From Neobacillus kokaensis (GTDB lineage Bacteria > Bacillota > Bacilli > Bacillales > Cytobacillaceae), in contig NZ_BNDS01000006.1 in assembly GCF_014656545.1 (NCBI RefSeq), positions 62,999-126,998 of the forward strand: a DNA stretch of 64,000 nucleotides, written 5' to 3'. Below, piece after piece: positions 9,414 through 18,256 of this stretch; positions within the stretch are counted from its first letter, which is position 1; the number at the start of each line of letters is the position of its first letter. The notes below the pieces were generated by a model. That model did no database searches and had not been told where the DNA came from. It was given only the letters and a program-made list of their open reading frames with translations. Position numbers and translations under genes: made by a program.

Positions 9414-9564
9414 GGGCAGTATCCTCGACGTGAACTGCACCTACTGAATGTGGACTACACTAAATTTAAAAAGGTTTCTGCCTAGATCCGAAAGACGGAC
9501 CGGGACAGAGGGATGGAACAAGCAAAAGAGTACGGAATCCTTCTGCCTTCAGAAGGATTTTTTT
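9414..9564 (+). ncRNA. Structured leader RNA with intrinsic terminator upstream of panBCD (candidate pan-type element)
   Basis: Between the promoter and a strong terminator lie about 120 bases with no open frame but several possible helices. GCAGT pairs with ACTGC near 9417-9438. TCCG-AAAGA-CGGA (9487-9499) sits on a lower CTG/CAG stem with a bulged A. The RNA ends in AATCCTTCTG-CCTT-CAGAAGGATT plus a T-run (9536-9564). A terminator 180 bases before panB is the layout of an attenuating leader. The pan RNA motif described upstream of panB in Firmicutes is the natural candidate, but I could not match its consensus from memory. It could also be an independent small RNA. Confidence 0.5.
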
Positions 9565-9567
9565 ATT

Positions 9568-9690
9568 GTCTAGCGCAAGCGTCCCAGCCCCCCGTGGTCA
9601 CAAGCCAATACGGCCAAAAGGTAAAAAAACAACTTTTCGTCTAGTTTGATCTTGTCCTTGTCAGGGCTGACCAAGGCGCTTGCGCTTTTC
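9568..9690 (+). repeat. Dispersed palindromic repeat, copy 1
   Basis: The ends are exact inverted repeats, AGCGCAAGCG (9572-9581) and CGCTTGCGCT (9677-9686). The interior has GTGGTCACAAGCCAAT and TCAGGGCTGACCAAGG, shared in reverse orientation with the copy at 42566. It sits between the leader terminator and panB. Its reading frames are short and not gene-like. Confidence 0.75.
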
Positions 9691-9744
9691 TAATTCCTCT
9701 TTTATGTTTTATCACCTCTTCCATATTTAAGAGGAGGGAAAGTG

Positions 9745-10581
9745 ATGAAGCAAACGACAGATTTTTTGAAAATGAAGGAAGTAAATGAAAAGATTGTGAT
9801 GTTAACGGCCTATGATTATCCATCTGCAAAGCAGGCGGAACAAGGCGGAGTGGATGTCATTTTAGTAGGCGATTCGCTTGGAATGGTCGTATTAGGTTAT
9901 GATTCAACTGTTTCGGTAACGCTTGATGACATGATCCATCATGCGAAGGCAGTGAAGCGGGGAGCAAAGGATACGTTTATTGTCGTTGATATGCCATTTC
10001 TCACCTATCATCTATCAGTGAAAGATACCTTAATTAATGCGGGAAGGTTGATCCAAGAAACAGGAGCGCATGCTGTTAAATTGGAAGGTGCAGATGAAGT
10101 AATTGAAAAAATAGCCGCAATCACAAAGGCGGGAATCCCAGTATGTGCGCATTTAGGCTTAACACCGCAATCGGTTGGTGTATTGGGTGGATACAAAGTC
10201 CAAGGAAAAGACGCTCAAGCGGCAAAAAAATTAATCGAAGATGCAAAAAAATGTGAAGAAGCGGGAGCGTTTGCGATTGTTTTGGAATGTGTACCAAAAC
10301 AGCTTGCAAAAGAGGTGTCTAAATCTGTTTCCATTCCAATCATAGGTATTGGAGCAGGTATTGAAGTTGACGGACAGGTCTTAGTATATCACGATATATT
10401 AGGCTATGGGGTTGAGCGGGTTCCTAAGTTCGTAAAACAATACCATTCCGTTAATCCGTTTATGATTGAATCTATTCAAGCCTATGCTTCAGATGTGAAA
10501 AACAAACAATTTCCGCAAGAAAAACATACTTTTACAATGAAGGAAGAGGAATTGAAAGTCCTCTATGGGGGATTGGAATGA
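9745..10581 (+). CDS. panB: 3-methyl-2-oxobutanoate hydroxymethyltransferase
   Basis: PanB transfers a hydroxymethyl group from methylene-tetrahydrofolate to ketoisovalerate, giving ketopantoate, the first step of pantothenate synthesis. The chain shows [55 protein letters not shown] and [21 protein letters not shown], all family signatures of the TIM-barrel enzyme. ATG at 9745 is used because GAGGAGGG ends seven bases upstream; the GTG one codon earlier is less well spaced. The stop overlaps panC by four bases (ATGA). Confidence 0.97.
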   Translation: MKQTTDFLKMKEVNEKIVMLTAYDYPSAKQAEQGGVDVILVGDSLGMVVLGYDSTVSVTLDDMIHHAKAVKRGAKDTFIVVDMPFLTYHLSVKDTLINAGRLIQETGAHAVKLEGADEVIEKIAAITKAGIPVCAHLGLTPQSVGVLGGYKVQGKDAQAAKKLIEDAKKCEEAGAFAIVLECVPKQLAKEVSKSVSIPIIGIGAGIEVDGQVLVYHDILGYGVERVPKFVKQYHSVNPFMIESIQAYASDVKNKQFPQEKHTFTMKEEELKVLYGGLE

Positions 10582-11438
10582 AGATCATTACAACCATCAA
10601 AGAACTTCAGTCAGAACTAGCAATACAAAAGAAAAGCGGCAAAACGGTTGGATTTGTCCCGACAATGGGATACCTTCATGAAGGCCACTTAACATTAATA
10701 AAACACGCAAGACATGAGAATGATCTTGTCGTATTAAGTATATTTGTAAATCCCATTCAATTCGGACCAAAGGAGGATCTTTCCACCTATCCTCGCGATT
10801 TTGAACGAGATCGGGCATTAGCCGAATGCGAAAATGTTGATTACTTGTTTTATCCCTCTGTAGAAGAGATGTACCCAAATAAAATAACAGTGCAGGCAGC
10901 GGTACAGCAAAGAACCGATGTGTTATGCGGCAAGTCCCGTCCAGGACATTTTGATGGTGTCGCAACAGTGATTACGAAACTTTTTAATATTGTGATGCCC
11001 ACTAAAGCATACTTCGGGAAAAAGGATGCCCAGCAGGTTGCAGTGATTGATGGTGTAATAGCAGATTTTAATTTTCCGATTGAGCTTGTTGCCGTTGATA
11101 CTGTTCGTGAGTCTGACGGGCTGGCCAAAAGCTCGCGAAATGTAAATTTGCAGCCTGAAGAAAGAAAGCAGGCTCCGGTTTTATTTAAAAGCTTAAAAGC
11201 TGCAAAAGCAGCTATTAATCAAGGGGAAAGAAATCCTGATAATATTGTCAGTGCCATAAAGGAAATGATTTCAAAGGAATCAAACGGATACATCGATTAT
11301 GTTGAAATCTATTCCTATCCAGAGCTTCAGCCGGTTGAAAGAATTTCAGGCAGGGTAATTATTGCGCTGGCGGTGAAATTTACAAAAGTCCGGTTAATTG
11401 ATAATCTTGTTATTAATCTCGATTTAGAGGAGGACTAA
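10578..11438 (+). CDS. panC: Pantothenate synthetase (pantoate--beta-alanine ligase)
   Basis: PanC condenses pantoate with beta-alanine using ATP through a pantoyl-adenylate. The nucleotidyltransferase signature [19 protein letters not shown] is at residues 25-43 (HxGH type). [40 protein letters not shown] and the KMSKS-like LAKSSRN follow. Length 286 aa is standard. It is coupled to panB by a four-base overlap and lies five bases before panD. Confidence 0.97.
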   Translation: MKIITTIKELQSELAIQKKSGKTVGFVPTMGYLHEGHLTLIKHARHENDLVVLSIFVNPIQFGPKEDLSTYPRDFERDRALAECENVDYLFYPSVEEMYPNKITVQAAVQQRTDVLCGKSRPGHFDGVATVITKLFNIVMPTKAYFGKKDAQQVAVIDGVIADFNFPIELVAVDTVRESDGLAKSSRNVNLQPEERKQAPVLFKSLKAAKAAINQGERNPDNIVSAIKEMISKESNGYIDYVEIYSYPELQPVERISGRVIIALAVKFTKVRLIDNLVINLDLEED

Positions 11439-11443
11439 TTAAT

Positions 11444-11827
11444 ATGTTTCGCACCATGATGAACGGCAAAATCCATCGTGCAACGGTCACAGAAGCTAAT
11501 TTAAATTATGTAGGCAGTATTACAATTGATAAGGATCTTTTAGATGCTGTCGGCATGATGGCGAATGAAAAGGTGCAAATTGTTAATAACAACAATGGAG
11601 CACGGCTTGAAACGTATATTATTCCTGGAGAGAGAGGGAGCGGCGTTGTTTGTTTAAATGGTGCAGCTGCACGGCTTGTCCAGCCAGGTGATATCGTCAT
11701 CATTATTTCGTACGTCCTTGTATCAGAGGATAATGTTGCATCACATCAGCCAAAAGTAGCGATAATGGATGAAAATAATCATATTAAAGAACTTATTCAT
11801 GCTGAACCAGCACTTACAATTATGTAG
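11444..11827 (+). CDS. panD: Aspartate 1-decarboxylase proenzyme
   Basis: PanD makes beta-alanine from aspartate. It is synthesised as a proenzyme that cleaves itself between Gly24 and Ser25 to create the pyruvoyl cofactor; here residues 22-28 are YVGSITI, so both are in place. [14 protein letters not shown] and [20 protein letters not shown] are also diagnostic. It completes a panBCD operon that supplies both halves of pantothenate. Confidence 0.97.
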   Translation: MFRTMMNGKIHRATVTEANLNYVGSITIDKDLLDAVGMMANEKVQIVNNNNGARLETYIIPGERGSGVVCLNGAAARLVQPGDIVIIISYVLVSEDNVASHQPKVAIMDENNHIKELIHAEPALTIM

Positions 11828-11829
11828 AG

Positions 11830-11857
11830 TCCCCGAGTCATCGGGGATTTTCTTTTT
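11830..11857 (+). terminator. Terminator of panBCD
   Basis: TCCCCGA-GTCA-TCGGGGA followed by a T-rich run, directly after the panD stop. Confidence 0.85.
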
Positions 11858-11907
11858 ACTTATTTTATGGTACCGTTTAAGGAACGAAGGTTTGGGGTGT
11901 AAATGAA

Positions 11908-14712
11908 ATGTTTAATAAATATGTTGTGATCGATTTAGAAACTACTGGGAATTTGCCTAAAAAAGGTGATAGAATTATCCAATTTGCGGCCGTAGTAATT
12001 GAAAACGGAATCATAACGGAACAATTCTCATCATTGATTAATCCCCAAAAATCGATTCCTATTTTTATTGAAGAATTAACAGGTATTAATAATGAGATGG
12101 TTAAGGATGCCCCGGTTTTTTCAGAAATAGCAGCGAAAGTTATCTCACTATTAGAGGGTGCCTATTTTGTTGCCCATAACGTTCTATTCGATTTATCATT
12201 CCTTCAAGAGGAATTGATTGCTGCAGGATACGAAGGTTTTTTTGGACCCGTGCTTGATACGGTAGAAATGGCAAGGATTTTATACCCTACTGCAGATGGA
12301 TATAAGCTTTCTGACTTAGCCGAACAAGAGAATTTGCATCATGACCGCCCGCATCAGGCCGATTGTGATGCAGAAGTGACCGCAGAGCTATTGCTCATCT
12401 TTTTGAGGCGTCTTGCCTCTCTTCCAATTCTGACAATAAAACAGCTTTTACCATTAGCAGGTGGGTTAAAGAGTGATTTACAGCAGCTCTTGGATGAAAT
12501 GTTGGAAGAGCTTGATGAGGAAGATAAGGAAATACCAGAAAATGTTGAAATATGTAAGAATCTTGCTTTAAAGAAGTTATACATACAAACAAACTCTGAG
12601 ACTGTTAAACCGGATTTGTCATACCCAGAAAATGAAAACGACAAGTTAATCATCCTACATAAAGGGTTTCAATCTTTTGAAAAGCGAATGGGCCAATTTA
12701 ACATGATGGATGCCGTTTATCATGCTTTCCAACAGGAAAGGCATTCATTAATTGAAGCTGGCACCGGGGTGGGGAAATCACTTGGATATCTGCTCCCTGC
12801 TGCTTATTTTTCAAAACAGAACCATAACAAACCAATTGTTGTCAGTACATATACGATTCAACTGCAAGAACAGCTGTTAAAAAAGGAAATTCCATTATTG
12901 AACAAAATACTTCCTTTTGATGTTCATGCTGTATTACTAAAAGGCAGGGGTCATTATATCAGTTTGGCAAAATTTCATCAGTCACTGCAGGATGAAAATG
13001 ATAATTATGATACGACGTTAACCAAAATGCAAATTCTTGTCTGGCTGACTGAAACAGAAACCGGTGATAAAGATGAATTGAATTTATCAAGCGGCGGACT
13101 CATTTTCTGGGATAAAATTAAGAGCGGCCCAGCGGTATTTATTAATAATCACGAGTGGCATGATAAAGATTATTATTTGAAAGCGAAAAGAGATGCCGAG
13201 ACAGCGGATATTATCATTACGAATCATTCATTATTGCTAAGTGACATAAAGGAAAAAGGTACGATTTTACCCGATTATGAATATGTGATCTTAGATGAAG
13301 GACATCATTTTGAGAAAACAGCTACACAATTCTTTGGTGCCTCATTAGATTATTTAGCAATTCGATTGTTAATAGGGAAATTTGGTTTATATGACCAGCC
13401 GCATCTTTTTCGTCAATTGGCGGAAATGATTGATTCGTTGTCAGATGGTCCAGTGCCTCCCCAACATACGTTCGAGCTTAACCAACTGGTATTAGATTTA
13501 ACCTATGAAGTGGATGAATTATTTAAACTAATTGTTCTCTTTGCGAAAAAGAAACTCGGAGCAGCGCAGCGACACTATCGAGCAAAGGTGAAATTTTCTC
13601 AGTCAAATGGAGGAAGGGAAGCGAAGGCACTATTCATTAGCGCAGAGAGAATTGCTTTTTTACTAAAGGATTTACAAATTGCCATTCAGGAACGGATAGA
13701 ATGGATTTTAAAAACCGAAAACTTACTATCAAATGACCAGAAGAACATACTCGAAGAAATTCAAGTATTCATCAATGAAACAGAGGAGTTAAGGGAGACG
13801 GTGAAGGGGTGCTTTATAAATGATTCGAATGATGTCAAGTGGATCGAGATTGATATGCGTTCACCACAAAACATCACCACATTCATTGCCCAACCGGCTA
13901 TAGTAGCAGAACATTTACAGGAACAGTTTTTTTCAGCGAAAAAAGCAGTTGTAATAACCTCAGCGTCATTAACAGTTAACGGTTCGTTTGATTATATTCT
14001 GCAGGAACTTGGACTGGATCAGGTTTCAACAGAAAAAATGATCATTCAGTCAACATTTAACTATAAGAAGCAAGTGAAATTATTAATTCCCGAAGATTTG
14101 CCAGAAATTAATGGAGTCTCTTTGGATGAATTTGTAATTGCTTTGACGGAGCATATCATTTCAATTGCCGAAGCCGCTAAAGGAAGAATGTTAATTCTTT
14201 TTACTGCCTATGACATGCTGAAGAAAACGTATGAGCTGATAAAAGAGAGCGGTTTTTTAAATGATTATATTATAATGGCGCAAGGAATATCAGGCGGCAG
14301 TCCAGCGAGACTATTAAGGAATTTTAAGCGCTATGAAAAGGCGATTTTACTAGGAACCAGCAGTTTCTGGGAGGGAGTGGATATACCAGGGGAGGATTTA
14401 TCCTGTCTCTGTATCGTCAGATTACCATTCAGTGCACCTGATGAGCCGTTAACCGAGGCAAAAAGTAAAGTGATTTTGGAACGGGGCGGCAATCCATTTA
14501 CAGAATATTCATTACCAGAAGCAGTTCTTCGCTTTAAACAAGGCTTTGGCCGGCTAATTAGGACGGAAACTGATAGAGGAATCGTGGTTGTATTTGATAA
14601 AAGACTGATTACTACTAAATATGGAAAAAGCTTTTTAGAGTCGATTCCACCTGTTTCAGTAAAGAAAGGGTCAATTGAGGATTTAGTAACAATCATTCGC
14701 TCTTGGGTTTGA
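11908..14712 (+). CDS. dinG: DinG: DEDD 3'-5' exonuclease fused to an SF2 helicase-like domain
   Basis: Residues 1-170 form a DnaQ-type exonuclease (VIDLETTG, FVAHNVLFDLSFL, HQADCDAEVTAELL). The rest is an XPD/DinG-like motor with Walker A AGTGVGKS, an ILDEGHHFEKT box, and motif VI FGRLIRTETDRG. In iron-sulfur XPD-type helicases the stretch after motif Ia carries four Cys. Here the equivalent KGRGHYISLAKFHQSL has none, so no cluster is expected. S. aureus DinG is a known example of this type, which acts mainly as a nuclease. Length 934 aa is normal. The ATG follows GGGGTG. Confidence 0.93.
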   Translation: MFNKYVVIDLETTGNLPKKGDRIIQFAAVVIENGIITEQFSSLINPQKSIPIFIEELTGINNEMVKDAPVFSEIAAKVISLLEGAYFVAHNVLFDLSFLQEELIAAGYEGFFGPVLDTVEMARILYPTADGYKLSDLAEQENLHHDRPHQADCDAEVTAELLLIFLRRLASLPILTIKQLLPLAGGLKSDLQQLLDEMLEELDEEDKEIPENVEICKNLALKKLYIQTNSETVKPDLSYPENENDKLIILHKGFQSFEKRMGQFNMMDAVYHAFQQERHSLIEAGTGVGKSLGYLLPAAYFSKQNHNKPIVVSTYTIQLQEQLLKKEIPLLNKILPFDVHAVLLKGRGHYISLAKFHQSLQDENDNYDTTLTKMQILVWLTETETGDKDELNLSSGGLIFWDKIKSGPAVFINNHEWHDKDYYLKAKRDAETADIIITNHSLLLSDIKEKGTILPDYEYVILDEGHHFEKTATQFFGASLDYLAIRLLIGKFGLYDQPHLFRQLAEMIDSLSDGPVPPQHTFELNQLVLDLTYEVDELFKLIVLFAKKKLGAAQRHYRAKVKFSQSNGGREAKALFISAERIAFLLKDLQIAIQERIEWILKTENLLSNDQKNILEEIQVFINETEELRETVKGCFINDSNDVKWIEIDMRSPQNITTFIAQPAIVAEHLQEQFFSAKKAVVITSASLTVNGSFDYILQELGLDQVSTEKMIIQSTFNYKKQVKLLIPEDLPEINGVSLDEFVIALTEHIISIAEAAKGRMLILFTAYDMLKKTYELIKESGFLNDYIIMAQGISGGSPARLLRNFKRYEKAILLGTSSFWEGVDIPGEDLSCLCIVRLPFSAPDEPLTEAKSKVILERGGNPFTEYSLPEAVLRFKQGFGRLIRTETDRGIVVVFDKRLITTKYGKSFLESIPPVSVKKGSIEDLVTIIRSWV

Positions 14713-14760
14713 TAATTTATGGAAAATTGCACATCCTAGAAATGCATAGGAGGTGTCGAT

Positions 14761-15603
14761 TTGAGACGATTACTTTTATTATTGACTCTATTTTTTACGT
14801 TTTCAACGATTGCAACCGCGAAGACGCCCTCTGGACAGGTTGAAAATGTTAAATTAAATATTAAGGACAATGAAATGGCCATCACCTTTTTAGGGATTTC
14901 CGAAGGAGAAGCAACGCTCATTCAAGGTCCTAATGCTGAAAACATATTAGTGAATACTGGCGGAATGAGTACCGCTCTTGAGCTGGAAGAGTGGCTTGAC
15001 CTTTATAATGTAAAAAAGCTAAAAGCGCTAATACTTACCAATGATATATCTGAGGATTCGATCAATCAATTAATGAAATTGGTTTCCAAATATAAGATTA
15101 AAGAGATCATTACAACACCGAAACGGAAAAGACAGCTTGTAACTCATCCCCTTCCAGCTGATTTGACAGTTACGAATTGGAACGCAGGGACCAAAACGTC
15201 TATCCTTCCGGAAGTATCCGCTATCGTTCAGTATGCAGGAGATAATCAAAATGAAGGCTTGGATTTTATGCTGGAATTTTTTAATCATCGAATCTTTCTC
15301 ATGTCTTCTTATAGTGAGCGGGCAGAAAAAGTACTATTAAATAAGAATTTAGAAGATGTTAATATCTTTAAGCTGCCAAATTATGCAATGGAAGATACTT
15401 TATCCAAGTCTTTAATTCACTCTCTTAATCCTGAAATCTCTATTCTTTTTGCTGGAGCAGAGCAGCTGCCCAATGCTGATATATTAGACGATTTGCATGA
15501 AGCGTGGTCAGAAATTTACTATACCAAGAAGCATGGCACCATTACGATTAAATTTACCGAAACAAAATATGAGGTTATCACCATTCCTATTTACGAAGAA
15601 TAA
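14761..15603 (+). CDS. Secreted metallo-beta-lactamase-fold protein lacking metal ligands (pseudoenzyme)
   Basis: TTG start behind a perfect AGGAGGTG. The first 20 residues are a signal peptide or anchor (LLLLLTLFFTFSTIATA). The body follows ComEC-type beta-lactamase domains: ITFLGISEGEATLIQ parallels the usual ITFLDVGQGDS and ILVNTGG parallels ILIDTGG. Where those proteins have the zinc motif THxHxDH, this one reads LTNDISEDS (about residues 92-100), and the later Asp/His ligand positions are also changed (IFLMSSYSERAEK). It stands where ypmA is in B. subtilis. It could be an extracytoplasmic binding or scaffold protein; the function is unknown. Confidence 0.7.
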   Translation: MRRLLLLLTLFFTFSTIATAKTPSGQVENVKLNIKDNEMAITFLGISEGEATLIQGPNAENILVNTGGMSTALELEEWLDLYNVKKLKALILTNDISEDSINQLMKLVSKYKIKEIITTPKRKRQLVTHPLPADLTVTNWNAGTKTSILPEVSAIVQYAGDNQNEGLDFMLEFFNHRIFLMSSYSERAEKVLLNKNLEDVNIFKLPNYAMEDTLSKSLIHSLNPEISILFAGAEQLPNADILDDLHEAWSEIYYTKKHGTITIKFTETKYEVITIPIYEE

Positions 15604-15671
15604 ACATGTAGATTAATTTTGGAAAAAACTCAAATAAAACATACTTGATTTAGCGCATTTTTGTGATAACC

Positions 15672-15680
15672 TGTTATAAT
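15672..15680 (+). promoter_or_regulatory. Extended -10 promoter of ypmB
   Basis: TGTTATAAT is a perfect extended -10 about 40 bases before the ypmB start. No good -35 was found, as allowed for this promoter type. Confidence 0.55.
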
Positions 15681-15719
15681 AGTAAAGTAAAATTACCGTA
15701 CATAAAGAAGTGATGTAAA

Positions 15720-16190
15720 GTGAAAAAGTGGATCATTTCAATTACCATCGTGTTAGTCATTGTCATTCTGGGAACTTCTATAAAAGTGTACTTTACTTCA
15801 ATGGAACCTGTTAAAGCAGCAGAAGCAAAAGCAGTAAAACTAGCAGGTGAAGAAATAACTGAGGTAGAGGATTTTCACATTTATAATGGTCAAGAACAGG
15901 TAAATGTTATTGAAGGGAAGAATAACCAGGGACAAAAAGTAATTGTTTGGATTCCCGAAAAAAGTAAACAAATTATTGTCAGAAAAGCTAGTGCTGGTCT
16001 TTCAAAAGAGGATGCTATCCACAAACTTTTACAAGAGAAAAAACCAGAAAAAATTATCTCAGTCCGCCTAGGAATGGAAAAAAATATCCCTCTTTGGGAA
16101 ATTTATTACCGTTCTGAAAATAACCTAATAAATTATTACTACATTGATTTTGAAACAGGGGAATGGCTGAAAAAAATTGAAAATTTATAG
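15720..16190 (+). CDS. ypmB: YpmB, membrane-anchored DUF5590 protein
   Basis: The 156-residue product has one N-terminal membrane helix (WIISITIVLVIVILGTSIKVYF) and an extracytoplasmic domain with PepSY-like features: KLAGEEITEVEDFHIY, KEDAIHKLLQ and a closing YYIDFETGEWLKKIENL. Length, topology and position directly before aspB match B. subtilis YpmB. The start is GTG. No enzymatic motif is visible; PepSY-type domains are usually inhibitory or binding modules. Confidence 0.88.
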   Translation: MKKWIISITIVLVIVILGTSIKVYFTSMEPVKAAEAKAVKLAGEEITEVEDFHIYNGQEQVNVIEGKNNQGQKVIVWIPEKSKQIIVRKASAGLSKEDAIHKLLQEKKPEKIISVRLGMEKNIPLWEIYYRSENNLINYYYIDFETGEWLKKIENL

Positions 16191-16217
16191 CTTCAATGGA
16201 GAATGGAGGAAATACAA

Positions 16218-17411
16218 ATGGTGTTGGAATTAGCTAACAGGGTGTTGTCACTTACACCGTCATCGACACTAGCGATTACTGCTAAAGCGAAGGAATTAAA
16301 GGAGCAAGGTGAGGATGTGATTGGTTTAGGAGCAGGGGAGCCTGACTTTAATACGCCGCAGCATATCTTAGATGCGGCTGCTAAATCCATGAACGAAGGC
16401 TTTACGAAATATACTCCATCAGCAGGATTACCAGCTCTAAAACAGGCTATTATCAAGAAATTTGAAACCGATCAAGGTTTAAGCTATAAACCTTCTGAGA
16501 TTATTGTTGGAAACGGTGCGAAGCACGTTCTTTACACTCTATTTCAAGTACTGCTAAATGACGGGGATGAAGTTATTATTCCAACTCCTTATTGGGTAAG
16601 CTACCCTGAACAAGTGAAATTAGCAGGCGGTGTACCAGTATATATTGAAGGACAGGAAACAAATCAATTCAAGATTACTCCTGATCAGTTAGCCCAAGAA
16701 GTAACAGATAAAACAAAGGCTGTTATAATTAACTCGCCAAGCAACCCAACTGGGGTATTGTATACAAAAGAAGAACTTGCAGAATTAGGAAAAGTCTGCT
16801 TGGAAAAAGATATTTTAATCGTTTCAGATGAGATTTATGAAAAGCTTGTTTATGGCAGTGCAAAACATGTTTCAATTGCTCAGATTTCTCCAGAGCTTAA
16901 AGAGCAAACCGTTATTGTAAACGGTGTTTCTAAATCTCATTCGATGACCGGGTGGAGAATTGGGTATGCGGCCGGTAATGAAAAAATTATTAAGGCGATG
17001 ACGAATCTAGCAAGCCATAGTACTTCAAACCCGACCACTACTGCACAATACGCTGCGATTGCTGCCTACAATGGACCGCAAGAGCCAGTAGAAGTAATGC
17101 GCAAGGCGTTTGAAGAGAGATTGGAAATCATATTTGAGCAATTAACTGCGATTCCTGGGTTTACATGTGTGAAGCCACAAGGGGCGTTTTATCTTTATCC
17201 AAATGTGAAAGCTGCTGCTGAAATGACTGGATATCAAAATGTCGATGATTTTGCATCTGCATTACTCGTCGAGGCAAAGGTAGCCGTTATTCCAGGCTCT
17301 GGTTTTGGAACGCCTGACAATATCCGCCTTTCTTATGCAACATCACTTGACCTTTTAGAAAAGGCTGTTTCCAGAATAAAGCAATTTGTAGAAGCGAAAG
17401 TTCAAGCATAA
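16218..17411 (+). CDS. aspB: Aspartate aminotransferase
   Basis: AspB is a PLP-dependent class I aminotransferase interconverting aspartate and oxaloacetate. Visible are GLGAGEPDFNTPQHI, NGAKHVLYTLFQ, PTPYWVSYPEQ, NSPSNPTG, IVSDEIYEKL and the lysine segment VSKSHSMTGWRIGY with the Schiff-base Lys and phosphate-binding Arg. ATG at 16218 is preferred because ATGGAGG (16203-16209) is the ribosome binding site. That start gives 397 residues, four longer than the B. subtilis protein as I recall it. asnS does not follow, unlike in B. subtilis. Confidence 0.96.
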   Translation: MVLELANRVLSLTPSSTLAITAKAKELKEQGEDVIGLGAGEPDFNTPQHILDAAAKSMNEGFTKYTPSAGLPALKQAIIKKFETDQGLSYKPSEIIVGNGAKHVLYTLFQVLLNDGDEVIIPTPYWVSYPEQVKLAGGVPVYIEGQETNQFKITPDQLAQEVTDKTKAVIINSPSNPTGVLYTKEELAELGKVCLEKDILIVSDEIYEKLVYGSAKHVSIAQISPELKEQTVIVNGVSKSHSMTGWRIGYAAGNEKIIKAMTNLASHSTSNPTTTAQYAAIAAYNGPQEPVEVMRKAFEERLEIIFEQLTAIPGFTCVKPQGAFYLYPNVKAAAEMTGYQNVDDFASALLVEAKVAVIPGSGFGTPDNIRLSYATSLDLLEKAVSRIKQFVEAKVQA

Positions 17412-17423
17412 AATGTATACACA

Positions 17424-17458
17424 AGCGAAAAAGTCTGCGTGAAGCAGACTTTTTGCTT
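17424..17458 (+). terminator. Terminator of aspB
   Basis: AAAAAGTCTGC-GTGAA-GCAGACTTTTT hairpin after the aspB stop. Confidence 0.88.
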
Positions 17459-17535
17459 TCCTTTTCCAAAGCTGGATGCCTTACTATCTATCTGAGAGCA
17501 TTCGTTCATGTTATACTGTTTAAGAGGTGTCAAAG

Positions 17536-18237
17536 ATGAAATCAAATGTTATAGCATGGCTTGATGAAGGTAATATTACTGTGCCAAGTTTATTATTTTC
17601 TGAATACCGAAATCTTAATTTAAATGAAACGGAACTCGTTCTCTTATTAAATATTTTAACCTTCTTAGAAAAAGGAAACTATTTTCCAACCCCGGAAGAG
17701 CTTTCGAGACGTATGACTATTACCACAGCTGAATGCAATGATATGCTTAGAAGGCTGCTGCAAAGAGGCTTTCTTGAAATTATTGACCAATATTCGAATG
17801 ATGGAATCCGTTTTGAAAAATACTCCATTAAACCATTATGGGAAAGACTTGTAGAATTGTTTTTAGTTAACCATCAGCTGCAAGTTCAGGAAACAAGCAA
17901 GAAAACCGAAGAAATGGATCTGTATACCTGCTTCGAAAAGGAATTTGGCCGTCCGCTTTCACCATTTGAATGTGAATCTCTTGCTATGTGGATGGATGAT
18001 GACCACCACGATCCAGTAATTATAAAAGCCGCACTAAGAGAGGCTGTGATGTCGGGAAAGCTGAATTTCCGATATATAGATAGAATTCTGTTTGAATGGA
18101 AGAAAAACGGAATCAAAACCCTTGATCAGGCAAAAAATCATGGACGGAAATTTCGTCAAAAGCAGGTACAAAAAAATCTTCCTAAGGAAGAGGCACACAA
18201 TCCATCAGTGCCTTTTTATAATTGGTTAGAGAATTAG
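17536..18237 (+). CDS. dnaD: DNA replication initiation protein DnaD
   Basis: DnaD helps load the replicative helicase at oriC and at restarting forks. The N-terminal winged-helix part (LNLNETELVLLLNILTFLEKGNYFPTPEEL) is the oligomerisation domain. The C-terminal DnaB2 domain holds FGRPLSPFECESLAMW and LNFRYIDRILFEWKKNGI, containing the YxxxIxxxW motif for DNA binding. ATG at 17536 follows AGAGGTG at eight bases and gives 233 residues. It forms an operon with nth and ypoC. Confidence 0.96.
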   Translation: MKSNVIAWLDEGNITVPSLLFSEYRNLNLNETELVLLLNILTFLEKGNYFPTPEELSRRMTITTAECNDMLRRLLQRGFLEIIDQYSNDGIRFEKYSIKPLWERLVELFLVNHQLQVQETSKKTEEMDLYTCFEKEFGRPLSPFECESLAMWMDDDHHDPVIIKAALREAVMSGKLNFRYIDRILFEWKKNGIKTLDQAKNHGRKFRQKQVQKNLPKEEAHNPSVPFYNWLEN

Positions 18238-18256
18238 CGGGAAGGGGGAGCAAAGG

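Noticed and set aside
9414-9564. T-box leader before panB
   Set aside because: No AGGGTGGNACCGCG-type T-box sequence and no specifier loop could be found.
10597-10965. 122-codon antisense frame inside panC
   Set aside because: Fully covered by panC with its HxGH motif; no start signals.
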